Counted from the stretch's first letter, positions 9,467 to 20,778 are shown. The stretch: DNA of 64,000 nt from Cephalotrichum gorgonifer (GCA_900312665.1 ONZQ02000005.1:1653077-1717076), one strand, 5' to 3'. A program made the numbers and translations. The notes: generated by a model from the sequence alone, not told the origin.

Positions 9467-11023
9467 CTATCCCATCTCTCTCTCTCTCCCAATGTCTCGG
9501 AAAAGGCCCAGTATGTCTGCATTTGGCCGCCAGTCCCTTACATTCCAAGATAGTCGTCTTTGGTCTATATCTCCGGGGAAGGGAGGATAGATACCTGGCC
9601 GCGCTGTAGGAGGCGACGTGCCAGGGCTGCAGTACCAGACCCCCCACCAGAACCTCCTATTATCGTGTTCTGGAGGGGAAGGTATAATTGAAATTAGCTC
9701 GGCGAAGTGTAGCCTTGGCGCCTGCAAGCATGCTCGCGCGAATCCTTCCATCAATGGCGCAAGTGAATCGTCGTCTGGCTCCACTCTACGCTTCCATTCC
9801 AAGTCAAAGTGACCGCGTGGGGAAAATCGAATCGCGGCTTCGACGTCCTCTTCCTCGCTCTGTCTATATCCGGGAGGCGTCTCTGACTCCAAGGGTACGG
9901 CTATCGGCTTGTGAGGGTCGCGGAAATAACTACCCCCACATGGCCACCTTGGACAAAATTGAACTTTAAGACGTTCCAGATTCTGCCAGTAAGGCCCTGG
10001 CAAAGAATGCGTTGGGTGGGGCCAGACTAGAGACGCATCAACTGTACCGCATATCGAAAGCTCTTTTAGTGAGGTCATGCTCACTGTGGCTGTGTGTATC
10101 GCATAGCTGAGCGTCTCAAACGCTGGGTTGCTTCGATCGAGCGTCCCAACAGAGAAGTTCGGGGCCCAGCATGACATCGAGCTCATGAGTAAAGTAAGAG
10201 ACTGCAGGGAAGATGATCGAGGAAGAAGTTCCATGACCGCTTGGGCTAAGTTATGCCGATGTTCCTGTCGCATTTTGATGTATCGAATTTCCCAATCGTT
10301 CATTCTCCACAGGCCAACACGTAGACTTGGTAGCCTGGCAGCAATATCGATAGACACCCGATCCTGCAATTTTCTTGTCATCGCAGACTTAATGAAAGAC
10401 GACACTACGGGTACCATAGGTAGCTCCGAGGGGTTCAGGAGGCGGATATATGAGTACCTATGCCGCCAGCGCCAAAGATCGACTACAAGAGTGCTAGCCT
10501 CGCTTGTGCGCAAGGAGAACAGGTCCTTTGCGCTACGGAGAGGAGATGAGTAGCGCAGAAAAGGGTGGTCTGAAATTGAGTACACATCGTGAAGGCATAG
10601 CTCAATATAGCCATCCTTGCAGACATCCCAAGATTTCAGGACATGAAAGAGGCGGTAAATAGCTGCTGTAAATGCCTCGTCATTCGCCTGCCGATCCTTC
10701 TCGCGCTCGAACCGACAGCGCTGTTCGTCGCCGTAGGCAGGTAGTATGACGACGTATTCGATTACGTTCACATATCGACGGCGGTGGCTATGCTGCGCAA
10801 TCTCCTGGAAGTAGTCCAAATCGGTGCTCATCAAACGAATCTTCCGAAATGTGTGGCGTTCAATGGTCATCTGCCACCGGCGTTCAATGGTAGCCAGCAC
10901 TGGTTGGTAAAAGATTGGACCCTGTAGGAAAGTGCTGATCTCGTCGTAAATGTCTTGAGGGAGTCCGTCCATGTTGGAGGGTGAGATAGGATTTAGTGTC
11001 CGTTCGTGGCAGTTGGAGGTCAA
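9467..11023 (-). CDS. F-box domain protein
   Basis: A single-exon frame of 518 aa. Near the start GLPQDIYDEISTFLQGP matches the F-box helix pattern, followed by ERRWQMTIERHTFRKIRLMSTDLDYF, the post-F-box block common in a large Pezizomycotina family. The rest has scattered leucine-rich segments (SLQSLTLLMSSMS, SLKELSICG) rather than regular repeats. F-box proteins recruit substrates to SCF ubiquitin ligases; the substrate cannot be inferred. An internal ATG 17 codons downstream (MDGLPQD) is the more typical start. The upstream region carries a G-run (about 11095-11125). Confidence 0.82.
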   Translation of the reverse strand: MTSNCHERTLNPISPSNMDGLPQDIYDEISTFLQGPIFYQPVLATIERRWQMTIERHTFRKIRLMSTDLDYFQEIAQHSHRRRYVNVIEYVVILPAYGDEQRCRFEREKDRQANDEAFTAAIYRLFHVLKSWDVCKDGYIELCLHDVYSISDHPFLRYSSPLRSAKDLFSLRTSEASTLVVDLWRWRHRYSYIRLLNPSELPMVPVVSSFIKSAMTRKLQDRVSIDIAARLPSLRVGLWRMNDWEIRYIKMRQEHRHNLAQAVMELLPRSSSLQSLTLLMSSMSCWAPNFSVGTLDRSNPAFETLSYAIHTATVSMTSLKELSICGTVDASLVWPHPTHSLPGPYWQNLERLKVQFCPRWPCGGSYFRDPHKPIAVPLESETPPGYRQSEEEDVEAAIRFSPRGHFDLEWKRRVEPDDDSLAPLMEGFARACLQAPRLHFAELISIIPSPPEHDNRRFWWGVWYCSPGTSPPTARPGIYPPFPGDIDQRRLSWNVRDWRPNADILGLFRDIGREREMG

Positions 11024-12009
11024 TATGTTGTGGTTAGAAGAAACAGGCCGGTACGAAACAGTATGAGACGAGACTGTAATTGGAAAGGTGGAAAGGAAGG
11101 GGGGGGGGAAAAAAGGGGTGGGGAATTCTATTACACCACTTTTGGGGGCTACTCAATGAGTGGAAGTACGGTAACAACAGTCTCGCCTGGCATTATCTCT
11201 TGTTAACTTTGTATTCTATTGGACGTTGCTTTCATACAGCCCAAACCTAAATATATCACAATACTGGTAGGTAGATCCGTCTGAGTAACGTCTTGGGTGG
11301 CTCTCAGTGAATATTGGGCACCAAGAGCTGGGGCGACTCCTTCTCCGGCTATTTACACCTGCGGCTACATGCTTGAAATGCTCCCGCAGTCTTCTCGCCT
11401 GCTGGGCTGGGTCGCTTCGAACTCTAACGGGGCATTGCGTAGTTACCACTCGTGCGAGTTTCAGCATGAAAATGTTGGTAATCAGATTGATCGGATAACA
11501 GTCCTCTGGTTTCAGAAGCCCTCTCCGACTCCTAGCAGTAGCAGTCTGGGCGACCTTTTACATTGGTTCAAGCTTGACGTTGCTCCATCATTCTGCCGGA
11601 CGAGATTAATGCACCAGACTTGTGCCTCACCAAGGTGCAGATGATAGAGCGAAGGACGGAGTGTCTGCTCTGCATACAGGGTAGGACTTTGACGCCGCCT
11701 CGGCACACCGTCCCTACTCAAAAGCGCAACCTACTACAGTACATAAGAAACAAGATGATCTGTTGGACGAATGGTAGCCATGTAGGGACGGGCCGATGTA
11801 TATACGCTGGCGGAAGACGGTATACTTGGTTTGGAGTCCTGGACGGATAATCCCAGCAGTTTGTAGGGCCGTACTGACTACCTCCATGCACTTGGAAAAT
11901 TTTCCTCAATTCCGTCTCTCACCCGCCCGCCTGCCCTGCAGTCATCTAATATCTCCCATCAACTTCCTAGCCACCGACAATATGCAGGTATCTGGTCTTT
12001 GAATCTTCT
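11024..12009. other. Gene-free stretch upstream of the F-box gene
   Basis: Promoter of the F-box gene and 3' flank of the secreted-protein gene at 12010. A G-rich run followed by A6 and GGGGTGGGG sits at 11099-11125. No gene supported. Confidence 0.4.
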
Positions 12010-12339
12010 TTATGTGCACTTGACAGAGGCCGCAACGCACTGAAGATTGTGGCAGACTCCCACTACATTAGGAAGCTGGTTATCTCCAGCACAAGGAACA
12101 CGGCAACTTGTGTCTCCATATGCTCTGCAGTTTCCCCCGGGTAGGCTGCCATAATACCGTCTCACGCTCAAAGCGCCTGGTTGCCCAATATTGACGCACC
12201 CCCCTGGGGTAAGGTCGACTTTCGAGGATCCCTGGGAGGTGCCACATCCATTCTGTGGGAAGAATTCGAAGGTATAGCCGTGAACCGAGGTGGTATAGAG
12301 TCCAAGAAAGACTGCAGCGATGGTATGATGGAAATACAT
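12010..12339 (-). CDS. Small secreted cysteine-rich protein (effector-like)
   Basis: 109 aa with a clear signal peptide (MYFHHTIAAVFLGLYTTSVHG). The mature part is about 88 residues with eight cysteines and a high Gly/Ser/Pro content. Length, secretion signal and even cysteine number fit the fungal effector-like or hydrophilic small secreted class; there is no hydrophobin cysteine pattern (no adjacent CC pairs). A TATATATA box at about 12490-12498 lies roughly 155 bp upstream of the ATG. It is divergent to another secreted Cys-rich gene at 13238. Function unknown. Confidence 0.75.
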   Translation of the reverse strand: MYFHHTIAAVFLGLYTTSVHGYTFEFFPQNGCGTSQGSSKVDLTPGGCVNIGQPGALSVRRYYGSLPGGNCRAYGDTSCRVPCAGDNQLPNVVGVCHNLQCVAASVKCT

Positions 12340-13237
12340 CTATAGATAATGTTAGATCGTGGCGTTTGTTGTGTGGTGTTTGTGAGACCATACGTTGACT
12401 GTTGCGGGGATGGTAATCTGTGTTTACTCAGACTGTAGAGACGGCGCTGAAGAATAGACAGACATAAAGGGGAATAGGGATATTAGCAGGGTATATATAC
12501 TCGTTGACAACTAGCCAGCCTCCTCCTATTCAGTATATCTTATGGTAGGAGCGGTGGAGATTATCGGAGCCTATTCTTTCCTGTCAGTGTCTCAAGGTAG
12601 TGCGCCCGGGGACTATTGGATGTCAAGCCGTCGTGGACTGGTGTGGCCTCCCCCGCGTGACTATATGTATAGATTACAACATACCCGAGACAATTCGAAA
12701 TCTGTACCGTAAAGCATAGGATATTGACCGATTACTCCAATAGGAAACTCCCTATGCGATGCGTGAATGTAAGCGCTACCTATTATTTGTTACATTTGGC
12801 AGCTTCACGATGCGGAAGATTTGTTATCTCGAATACGGACTATCCAATGACGAGCAACTGAGGCATTAGTTTAAGAGTCTTGGATCCTTGCTCTCAAGCC
12901 ATAGATTACGAATCACCTCCCACAACGACCAATCGATCGGGGAATAGGAGTAATTATGGCCACCAGTAGTTTGGGATGTTGCGATTTTGGCCGATGACCT
13001 GGTAGTTGATTATGCGCAAACTATCGCTGATCATCTGCGGAGAGAGAGGCCAGCATCACGCTGTAGTGGTAGTGAACATGACATACGGGGATACCGAAGA
13101 GTTTTTTTCTTTTCAAAGACGAAGAAGTATTATTTATCCGAGATATATAAGAATCAAAGCAGCACAAGTCCGATATGTCGTCCTTTCGTCTCATCTTCTC
13201 CCCATCTTCACCACCATTCAACTTCTACTTAATAACC
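12340..13237. promoter_or_regulatory. Shared upstream region of two divergent secreted-protein genes
   Basis: About 0.9 kb with a TATA-like element near each end: TATATATA at about 12490 for the minus-strand gene, and ATATATAAG at about 13142 for the plus-strand gene. No gene supported inside. Confidence 0.5.
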
Positions 13238-13952
13238 ATGCGTCCAATTTCTCTTAGCCTTGTGCTGGCTAGCATTACTTCTATCGCTATCGCCAGCGCT
13301 ATATCTGCCCCTCCCTCTTCCAAACTTGATATTAACAACCTTCCCGATTTTCTACTACGAGAGGAAATCCCCGAGGGTGTCACGGTGGTCGAAGCAGACG
13401 ACTCTCCCGAAGCACATGCGGCTCTTGATCAGCAGCTTGAAGGGTCTTCAGCCAATGTCAACTTCGCTGTACGTCGCGAGCTTGAGAAGCGTAGTGACTG
13501 CAATGGCTCTGGTGGCTGCGCCCTTTATGTGGAACAAAGTAATTGCCGTGGTGCATCAGGTGTATGTTCTTCATTTTTCTTTCCTCATGCTACACTTGGG
13601 GCTTCCCTTGCTGTAATCACCCTATCATACATGTGTTAATATTTTTTATCAGCGTTATGACAACGATGTATACTATTGCGGCTACCATTCGCGCGTGTCT
13701 AAAAGCTGTACCGCTATTTGGACCTGCGCTAGCCATGCCGCCTGTATGAGAGGTTCATGGCTGAAGCAACAGTTCGAGAACATTTATGCAGTTGTCAAAT
13801 GTGGAAGATGCGGAACCTATACAGTCCCTGTACGCAAAGCTCCCTATGATCACGTTTTCCTCAAGGTATAAACTAATTTTTACTAGGATGGTGATGCAGG
13901 CACTTCATGCCGTGCTACGTACAACTATTGCACCGATTGTAAAGATGTTTGA
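13238..13952 (+). CDS. Kex2-processed secreted Cys-rich protein, KP4 killer-toxin-like
   Basis: Three exons (13238-13561, 13653-13829, 13887-13952) give 188 aa. A signal peptide (MRPISLSLVLASITSIAIAS) is followed by a pro-region ending in LEKR, a Kex2 cleavage site, so the mature part starts with SDCNG. It is cysteine-rich, with a CNGSGGC start, a KCGRCG element and a final Thr-Tyr-Asn-Tyr block, an arrangement resembling KP4-fold killer toxins (calcium-channel blockers of the smut virus family, also found in ascomycete genomes). The resemblance is by spacing and motif only. Intron 2 (GTACGC donor at 13830, ACTAAT branch, TAG at 13886) is preferred because reading through meets a TAA. An ATG 21 codons upstream would spoil the signal peptide. 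Small secreted protein of another fold is the alternative. Confidence 0.6.
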
Positions 13953-14789
13953 TCCAGCTGGACTTCTTCAGGATGGTTTCTCATCCTATGCAGAAATATA
14001 TCGAGTGTCAGGAGGGCCATAGAAACGCATATTGGACCATGACCCGTTTCAAAGTTTACCCATTCCTCCTTGCACCCCACACATGATTCAACAGGTCTAA
14101 GATACTGTCGGCCGTTTGAGTTGTTTGGAACCACCTTCACTTCTTTCTGGGTCTTTTTAAACAAAACTCCTTATTTCGCTAGTTAGCCAATTGAAGCCGG
14201 TTAGCCACCATGACTTAACGCATTCCATCTGGATGGTGGTCCTTGAAACATTTATAAGGAAAACTGACAATGCGGCATTCCCACAATAAATACAGTTGAG
14301 ATGTCTCATCTTTTACCTTGGCATATCTTGTCCTTGTGTTTGTTGAATCAAAACAGTCAGCCTCCTCCTCTTGGAGGGCCATATAGAAAGATATAGGGCC
14401 GTAGGAACTTGTCCCTGGTATACCCATAACTTTGGGAGCATAGTTCTCAATGTACTGCTTGCGGCTGATATAATAGGAAGGATCATGTTATGATCCTCGA
14501 CGCACACAGAGGCGGCTTTCGGTCTGAGCTTTTGGACCGTTCCGAGAAATTCATACGAGGAAGCAGGCAGCCTGGCTAGATAGAGGCACTACTGAAATAT
14601 TCTAGCCTAGCAGACAACTTTATGATGGAGAAGCGCGGTAATTTTAACAGGATTGCCAAAAACAAAAAGACAAAGTGTTTCTCTCTCTGGCCACCCACCG
14701 ACTACCTAGCTCGGCCTTGATTGTGTTTGATGAGTCCAACTGAGACCTTCTCCCGGAGAAGGGACAATCCTGCATTGTCCGGACCATAA
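13953..14789. other. Gene-free stretch
   Basis: 3' flanks of the killer-toxin-like gene and of the PEP synthase pseudogene. Moderately AT-rich; no gene or repeat supported. Confidence 0.4.
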
Positions 14790-17156
14790 TTACACTCTCT
14801 CGCTCTCAATGACAAGCTGCTTCACAGCGAAAAAGCTGTCTGGGCTGACAGAAATTGAATCTATACCGGCGTCGACCAAGAACTTTGCGAATTCCGGGTG
14901 ATCGCTCGGCGCCTGCCCACAGAGCCCAATCCTACAATGCTTCTTGCGCGCCACTGATATGGCGTGCGCAATCATCCACTTGACCGCCTCATCCTGCTCA
15001 TCAAAGAGATCGGCCAGCTCGCCACTATCGCGATCAATGCCGAGAGTCAACTGCGTCAGGTCATTGGAGCCAATGGAGAATCCATCAAAGTGTTCCGTGA
15101 AGGCATCGGCCCTAATGCCATTCGATGGGATCTCGCATATGACGTACACCTTCAGTCCGTGTTCTCCGCGCTTGAGACCATTGTCGGCCATAACGTCAAG
15201 GACGTTCCTGGCTTCGTTCGCCGTCCTGCAGAAAGGTGCCAAAACAACGGCGTTGGTGAGACCCATCTCCTCGCGTTGTCGCTTGATCGCGCGGCATTCT
15301 AGAGCAAAGCCCTCCTTGTAGCGAGGCGAGTAGTACCGCGAGGCACCACGGAACCCGATCATAGGATTCTCCTCATATGTCTCGAATTCACCGCCGCCAA
15401 TGAGGCCTCGGTACTCATTCGTCTTGAAGTCACTCAGGGCGACTGGTGGCCGGTTTTAGATAAACCGAGGCACATAGCACTGCGAGACCACGCGACAGCT
15501 TGTCGACAAAGTAGTCGGGTTTCTTGTGGTAGCCGCGCGTTAATTTCGCTATTTTTCGCTTGGCGGTTTCGTCCTTCAGATGATCGAAGTGGACCAGCGC
15601 CATGGGGTGGACCTGGATAACGTTGCTCACGACAAACTCCATGCGCGCGAGACCGATGCCGTCGGATGGGAGATGCCACCAGTGATAGGCGGTCGCGGGG
15701 TTGGCAAGATTGAGCATGATTTTGGTGCGAGCCTGAACCTGCTTAGAGACGTCCACCGTGACGGCTGTGATATCCGCGATGCCCTCGTATACGAAGCCAG
15801 TAGAGCCCTCGGCACAGTCTACGGTGACGTCTTGGCCGCTGAGGAGAACGTAAGTGGCGTCGCTTGTGCCCACAACGGCGGGGAGACCGAGCTCGCGGCT
15901 AACGATAGCGGCGTGTGAAGTACGCCCGCCATGATCCATAATGATGGCGGCCGCCCGCTTCATCATGGGCACCCAATCTGGATCAGTCATTTCAGTTACC
16001 AGGATTGAGTTGTCGATAAACTTGTCAATGTCCGAAGCGGATGGGATGGGGCATATACGTCCGGATACAACGGCGTCACCGATCGAGAGGCCGATGGTAA
16101 GAACGCGGCCCTTGTTGGCGACCTTGTAGGTTTTCAAAATGGTGACATTACGTCGCGAGTGCACGGTTTCTGGTCTGGCCTGGACGATGAATAGCTTATC
16201 CATGATGCCATCCTTCGCCCATTCAATGTCCATCGGACATCCGTAGTGCCGCTCGATTGTGGTCGCCCAGCGCGCCAGGTGGAGTATTTCCTGGTCGTTG
16301 AGCACAAATGAGTCTCGTTCCGCTCCGGACGTGGACACGTTGCGGGTTGGCCTCTCCGCTTCGCCGTATATCATTTTGATATCTTTGCTGCCGCGTTTCT
16401 TCTCCAAAACCGGAACCAATTTGTCATCGCCTAGTGGTGGCTTAAATACTTGGTACTCATCGGGATTGACAGCGCCCTGCACGACGTTCTCGCCTAGCCC
16501 CCAGGCTGCGTTGATAAGAACAACTTTGTCTAAGCCGCTCTCCGTGTCGATGGTGAACATGACGCCAGCGCCGCCGAGATCCGAACGAACCATTCACTGT
16601 ACGCCGCATGAAAAGGCGACCATGAGGTGATCAAAACCTTGCGTCTGGCGATAACTGATGGCTCGATCCGTAAAGAGTGAAGCGTAGCAACGTCTGCACG
16701 CATCCAAGACGGCGTTTTCGCCGGATACGTTCAGGAAGGACTCCTGCTGACCGGCAAAGCTGGCTTCGGGCAAGTCTTCCGCCGTCGCGCTGGAACGCAC
16801 AGCAACACTTAGGTCCTTGATCCCGGCCTTGGCCGACATCTCGCGATAGGCAGCCTTGATTGCTGACGCAATATCATCTGGCCAGATACCGCGAGTGAAT
16901 AAGCTGCGTATGGCTCGACCAGTCTCTGAAAGAGTTTCCCTGTCCTGCCGCCATTCTTTGACTAGCGCGGCGATCTTATCCCGTATGCTGTTGCCGTCGA
17001 CGAAGCGCCAGTACGCGTGCGATGTAGTTGCAAAGCCAGAAGGCACGGCAACTCCCTCAGACTCGAGAGCGTTGATCATTTCTCCAAGGGAGGAATTCTT
17101 CCCTCCAACCATGGGAGTATCGCGGCGGGATAGGTTCTCAAAAGGACGAATGCCAT
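14790..17156 (-). pseudogene. Phosphoenolpyruvate synthase (pyruvate, water dikinase), disrupted
   Basis: Three colinear frame segments (17112-16594, 16593-about 15445, about 15440-14790) together cover a bacterial-type PEP synthase, which makes PEP from pyruvate and ATP with release of AMP and phosphate. Seen in order: the ATP-grasp start (MVGGKNSSLGEM), VAVRSSATAEDLPEASFAGQ, the swivelling phospho-His segment GGRTSHAAIVSRELG, the NEYRGLIGG region, SIGSNDLTQLTLGIDRDS, and the catalytic-Cys loop GLCGQAPSDHPEF. Lesions: an in-frame TGA at 16596-16594 between GVQ and MVRSDLGG, where the family has Arg or Lys (CGA to TGA would explain it), and a +1 shift near 15435-15455 between the VYLKP and SDFKTNEY blocks. 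The N-terminus also lacks a clean start; an ATG at 17156 is one base out of frame. PEP synthase is patchy in fungi, so bacterial origin is likely. Confidence 0.85.
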
Positions 17157-18181
17157 CCTGGTTTCCCTATTTTCTTTCTGTCGTCACTGGACTTGATATG
17201 TTTGGTATGAATGATCGAGGCTATATTGGTGTTTGACGGCACTGACAGGTCCTGCTTATGGTGTGCCACCGCAACCATTTCTCTTTGGGATAACCAGAAT
17301 CTAGAAATGGTACTTTATATAGAATGGTACCTTGTTGTAGTCGGGCGAGCAGGCACGCTAAAGCCGGTACAAAAACGTGAATACTGCCACGGAATGACAC
17401 TAATTCGCCACGAGTTATGACGGGAAGACCTGTTGTTAGAAGAGGCGTAGTACGTTACATGATGTATGACTACGAACGTACGTTTGCTACGATTGAGTTT
17501 TCTTAGAGGAGGTGTCGTATGTCACACAATAACTACGAACGTACGGCTCCTACGATTTGGGATCTCTCTCTTATAACTAGTCGAAGGAGCGGCGCCCTCC
17601 GGCTCAGAGACTGCCGCGCGCCGTCCCCACAGATAAACAATACCATGTGATACAGCCTTCGCGCCGACTTTATCCGCTCTCTGGACTGGTAGATTGAATC
17701 TTGGTTATTTCGTCCTAAAACGACAGGAACACGCCATTGTGGCGGACGGTGGCATGCCATCTTGCCATCAGGCCACCGAACTCTTTGAGTGACTCGTCTC
17801 CTTAGCTCAGCACCCATTCCATTTGGTGTCCCTCGTGGTGCTAGAAAACTGAAGGTGAAAGTGGATTGTGGCGTGGGATGCCGACAAATAGCCTGGCGTC
17901 CGTATACGTGGGAATAGAGGAATATTCGAGATCTAACACGATGCCGCTGTCGGCCACAATGGTGGAACGTTCCTTGGAGTGGTTTACACATGAACCCGGG
18001 TACCTAACCGATGAGCATCTATCCAGATCTAAGATCGCTGATTTGCAGACAGCGCGGATATTAGATTTGACTGGGTCGATTCAGAAGATGCCCACAAGAC
18101 CAGTGGAAACCACACAGCCTCGTCTCATCATGTAGATATATTCAATTTGGTATCCAATTTACAATGCATTACCCGTACCTC
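17157..18181. other. Gene-free stretch with a short direct repeat
   Basis: Separates the PEP synthase remnant from the LDH homologue. A motif ACTACGAACGTACG plus CTACGATT occurs twice, at about 17469 and 17530 (61 bp apart). Open frames here have no recognisable domains. Confidence 0.4.
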
Positions 18182-19271
18182 TCACAGGTCCTCATGTACA
18201 CTTTCCAATGTGCGCCGCAGTTCATTCGCGGATAGGGCAACCTCGGCCTTCTCCTCGTCATCTAGCGGAATTTGAATCGTAGCCAGAGCTCCCTTTCTCC
18301 CAATGACCGCCGGCAAGCTAAAACAACAGCGGAATTCCGGTTGGAAATGGCCAATGAGGCGAACATTGCGCTTGTCTAAGAGGATAGACGAGCATATGTT
18401 GGACACGACGTAGCCAATTCCGAACGGAGTAGACCCTTTGGCCCGGATCGTTTTTTGAGGCTGATCTCTGCACTCATCTGCCAGTGCCTTGCGATCAAGA
18501 GGACCTTTCGTCGGAAGTGATTTATCGATAGGCACGCCGCCAATGGTTGCCGATGACCACGCTACGACCTGGGAGTCGCCACGGACTCCCAACACGTACG
18601 CATCTATCGAATTGGGGGCGACCTGGTAACCTGCGTTAGCCCTAGGGCTGGGAGGGGTAGGTTTAAGCCGCGAGAGGGTGTACTCACTCCTGTCCGGTCC
18701 GAGATCAGACCACGAATTCGCGCCGATTCAAGGAACGTGCCTGAGCCTATGACTTGGGCTGGTGGAAGTCCAGAGAGCTCCAAAGCAATTGATGTGAGCA
18801 AATCCACAGGGTTAGACACGACCAGTAAGATGGCGTCTGACTTGAATGGCGTCATTGCATCAATTACATTGCGAAGAAGCGCAACATTCCTGTACAGGGA
18901 TCCTAGGCTAGTTTCGCCTGCGGAGGTTTGTTAGCTAGTGGCTTCTGGACATGCAGGATGACGACGACAGGTTTTCGCTCATTTGCTTCTTTCTTACCTA
19001 TAGTATACCTGGACCCCACGGTAATAATCACAATATCGCACTGACTTGCGTCGCTGTATGTACCCGCTCGTACACGTGTGCGGCTCTTGCTGCTGTACGC
19101 TACATCGGAGAGATCCTGGACTTGACCGTCTCTGAAGTCCACTCTGGTGTCGACTAGTAGCAGCTCGCTCGCGATTGAGGCAGGAATGAGCGAGTACGCA
19201 GCAGCGCCGCCGACTTGGCCGACTCCAACAATGGCGATTCGAGAACCTGACTTGATACTTTCGGATGACAT
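18182..19271 (-). CDS. L-lactate/malate dehydrogenase-family protein lacking catalytic residues
   Basis: Three exons (19271-18998, 18917-18688, 18622-18182) give 314 aa, the normal LDH length. Rossmann start GVGQVGGAAAYSLI, NAD-ribose Asp in LLLVDTRVDFRDGQVQDL, VVSNPVDLLTSIAL, GTFLESARIR, and KGSTPFGIG all match bacterial-type L-LDH. Key positions differ: the substrate-loop Gln is Tyr89, the catalytic Arg of the GETR motif is Ser95 (GETSLGS), the Asp before SAR is Glu, and the catalytic His of GEHGDS is Arg182 (GVRGDS). The frame and splice sites are intact, so the gene is either a very recent pseudogene or a repurposed NAD-binding protein. It lies on the same strand as the broken PEP synthase about 1 kb downstream; the two would once have linked lactate, pyruvate and PEP. 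Confidence 0.85.
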
Positions 19272-20778
19272 TTCGATGGCAGAGTTGACGGAGGATATTG
19301 TTTTTGGGAAAAAAAAAAGAAAAGAAAATATGTTGCCATCTTGGGTAACCCTGTTCTGTTCAAGGCGCTGAATTTCCCTTTTAAAGAAAAAAAGGAGGGC
19401 GGGTATATAGTCGTATCCCGACGTGATACAGATCATCTATGGACCCAAGTCTGTTGCTATCACGTTCTACATCTTCAATCATGAAGGAGAGACTCTCGAG
19501 ACGAGATCATACGAGCGATAAGAATACCATCCCATTTAAAGTTGATGACTTTCGAGTAATATTTTAGAACCAATGCCAGCCACCCCACAACCCGCGATAA
19601 TTAGGTTTTCTAGGGCGCATAATGGCGAGATTTTACATCACTTGCTACCGCCAGCACCAAAAAATCACAGGAACGGTCGCGATGCGTTCTCTTGGTCTCG
19701 TCTAGATCCTGACCATATACCATTCAATGGATAAGATGACCAACCCTACGCTCATCAACATCGCTAGCATTGCGGCATACATACAGTCGAGCTGATCTCT
19801 CGCGCGGGTGTGGCTGAGGGTAAGATGCGACCTAACAAGGTCTTCTTGACTACCGTCTCCGCGGGCTGCCTCCTGAGCTGAGCTTTGGTTCTGTGGCATG
19901 TCTCCCCCCCCCACTTAACAGCGCCGCGACTCCTGGAGAACGCTTCTGGTTTGATCAGGATCATATGGTAGAAGGTGTCTTATTCCATAACTAGGCAAGG
20001 TCATCTTCCATATAACAAAGTGCTCGCCTCGCGTATGCATGCAGGTCGCGGTATCGTTGGAGGGCTGCGGCGGCCTCTCCCAGGCCTTCCAGTGCCCCAC
20101 TGGCCGACTCCGAGGTGGGCCCAGAGGATCTCCGTCTCTAGCGGGGTCTGTCTCAAGAATTGGCGGATAGACTGGCACTAGCATGGGGGCTGGCCTTGCT
20201 GAGCGAGTAGGTGTGGAAGCCCCGCTCGGTCTCGATAACGGGCTTACATCGTACTCGACTTCAGCTGGAGTTAAGGGGTATCAGTCTCTATTTGTGCAAG
20301 AGGTAGATCTCGTGTGGGTGATGATAAGTTGGGGGTGTCTTCTATAGTTCCTAATACAATCACTCAACCCGCAAACAACGATGACGTCGGCGACGCTCAC
20401 AGGCGCTCACTTCATCCATTCTCCCCTTTCCCCATCTCTCGCTTCGAGGGCCTGATATATTAGTATTCTTGTGCGATCGGCAGCGCAGTAAAACGGTAGT
20501 TCGCTACTTACTAAGCGCAGCTGCTACCTGAGACTCAAGTGCACCAGTCCACATTGAAGCGGGACGAAGATAGGGGGCCGTCTGGGCTTATGGTGACATA
20601 CGAGGAGGTTCGCAGTGTTGTGGTAATAACAAGATTTATTTATAACCATACATGCTCACCATTCTAAAATAGTAGTGGTCTTGAAGTGTCAATACTGCAT
20701 CGATCTTTTCATTCTAGACTAGCCTTTTTGTTCTACCTATCAACACCGAAATACCAATTCCTATGCCAATCAGGACAT
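19272..20778. other. Gene-free stretch
   Basis: About 1.5 kb between the LDH-like start and the amidotransferase end. An A-run lies at 19311-19330, just upstream of the LDH-like start codon. No gene, RNA or repeat supported. Confidence 0.4.

Noticed and set aside
13866..13886. Possible 21-nt ultra-short intron (GT...ACTAAT...TAG)
   Set aside because: Below workable spliceosomal length; a GTACGC donor at 13830 with the same acceptor gives a normal intron in phase.
16594..16596. In-frame TGA in PEP synthase as selenocysteine or programmed readthrough
   Set aside because: The family has Arg or Lys there, fungi lack the selenocysteine machinery, and a second lesion exists downstream.
17533..17991. 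Minus-strand 152-codon open frame
   Set aside because: Rich in Arg/His with no motif, flanked by equally open plus-strand frames; unsupported.
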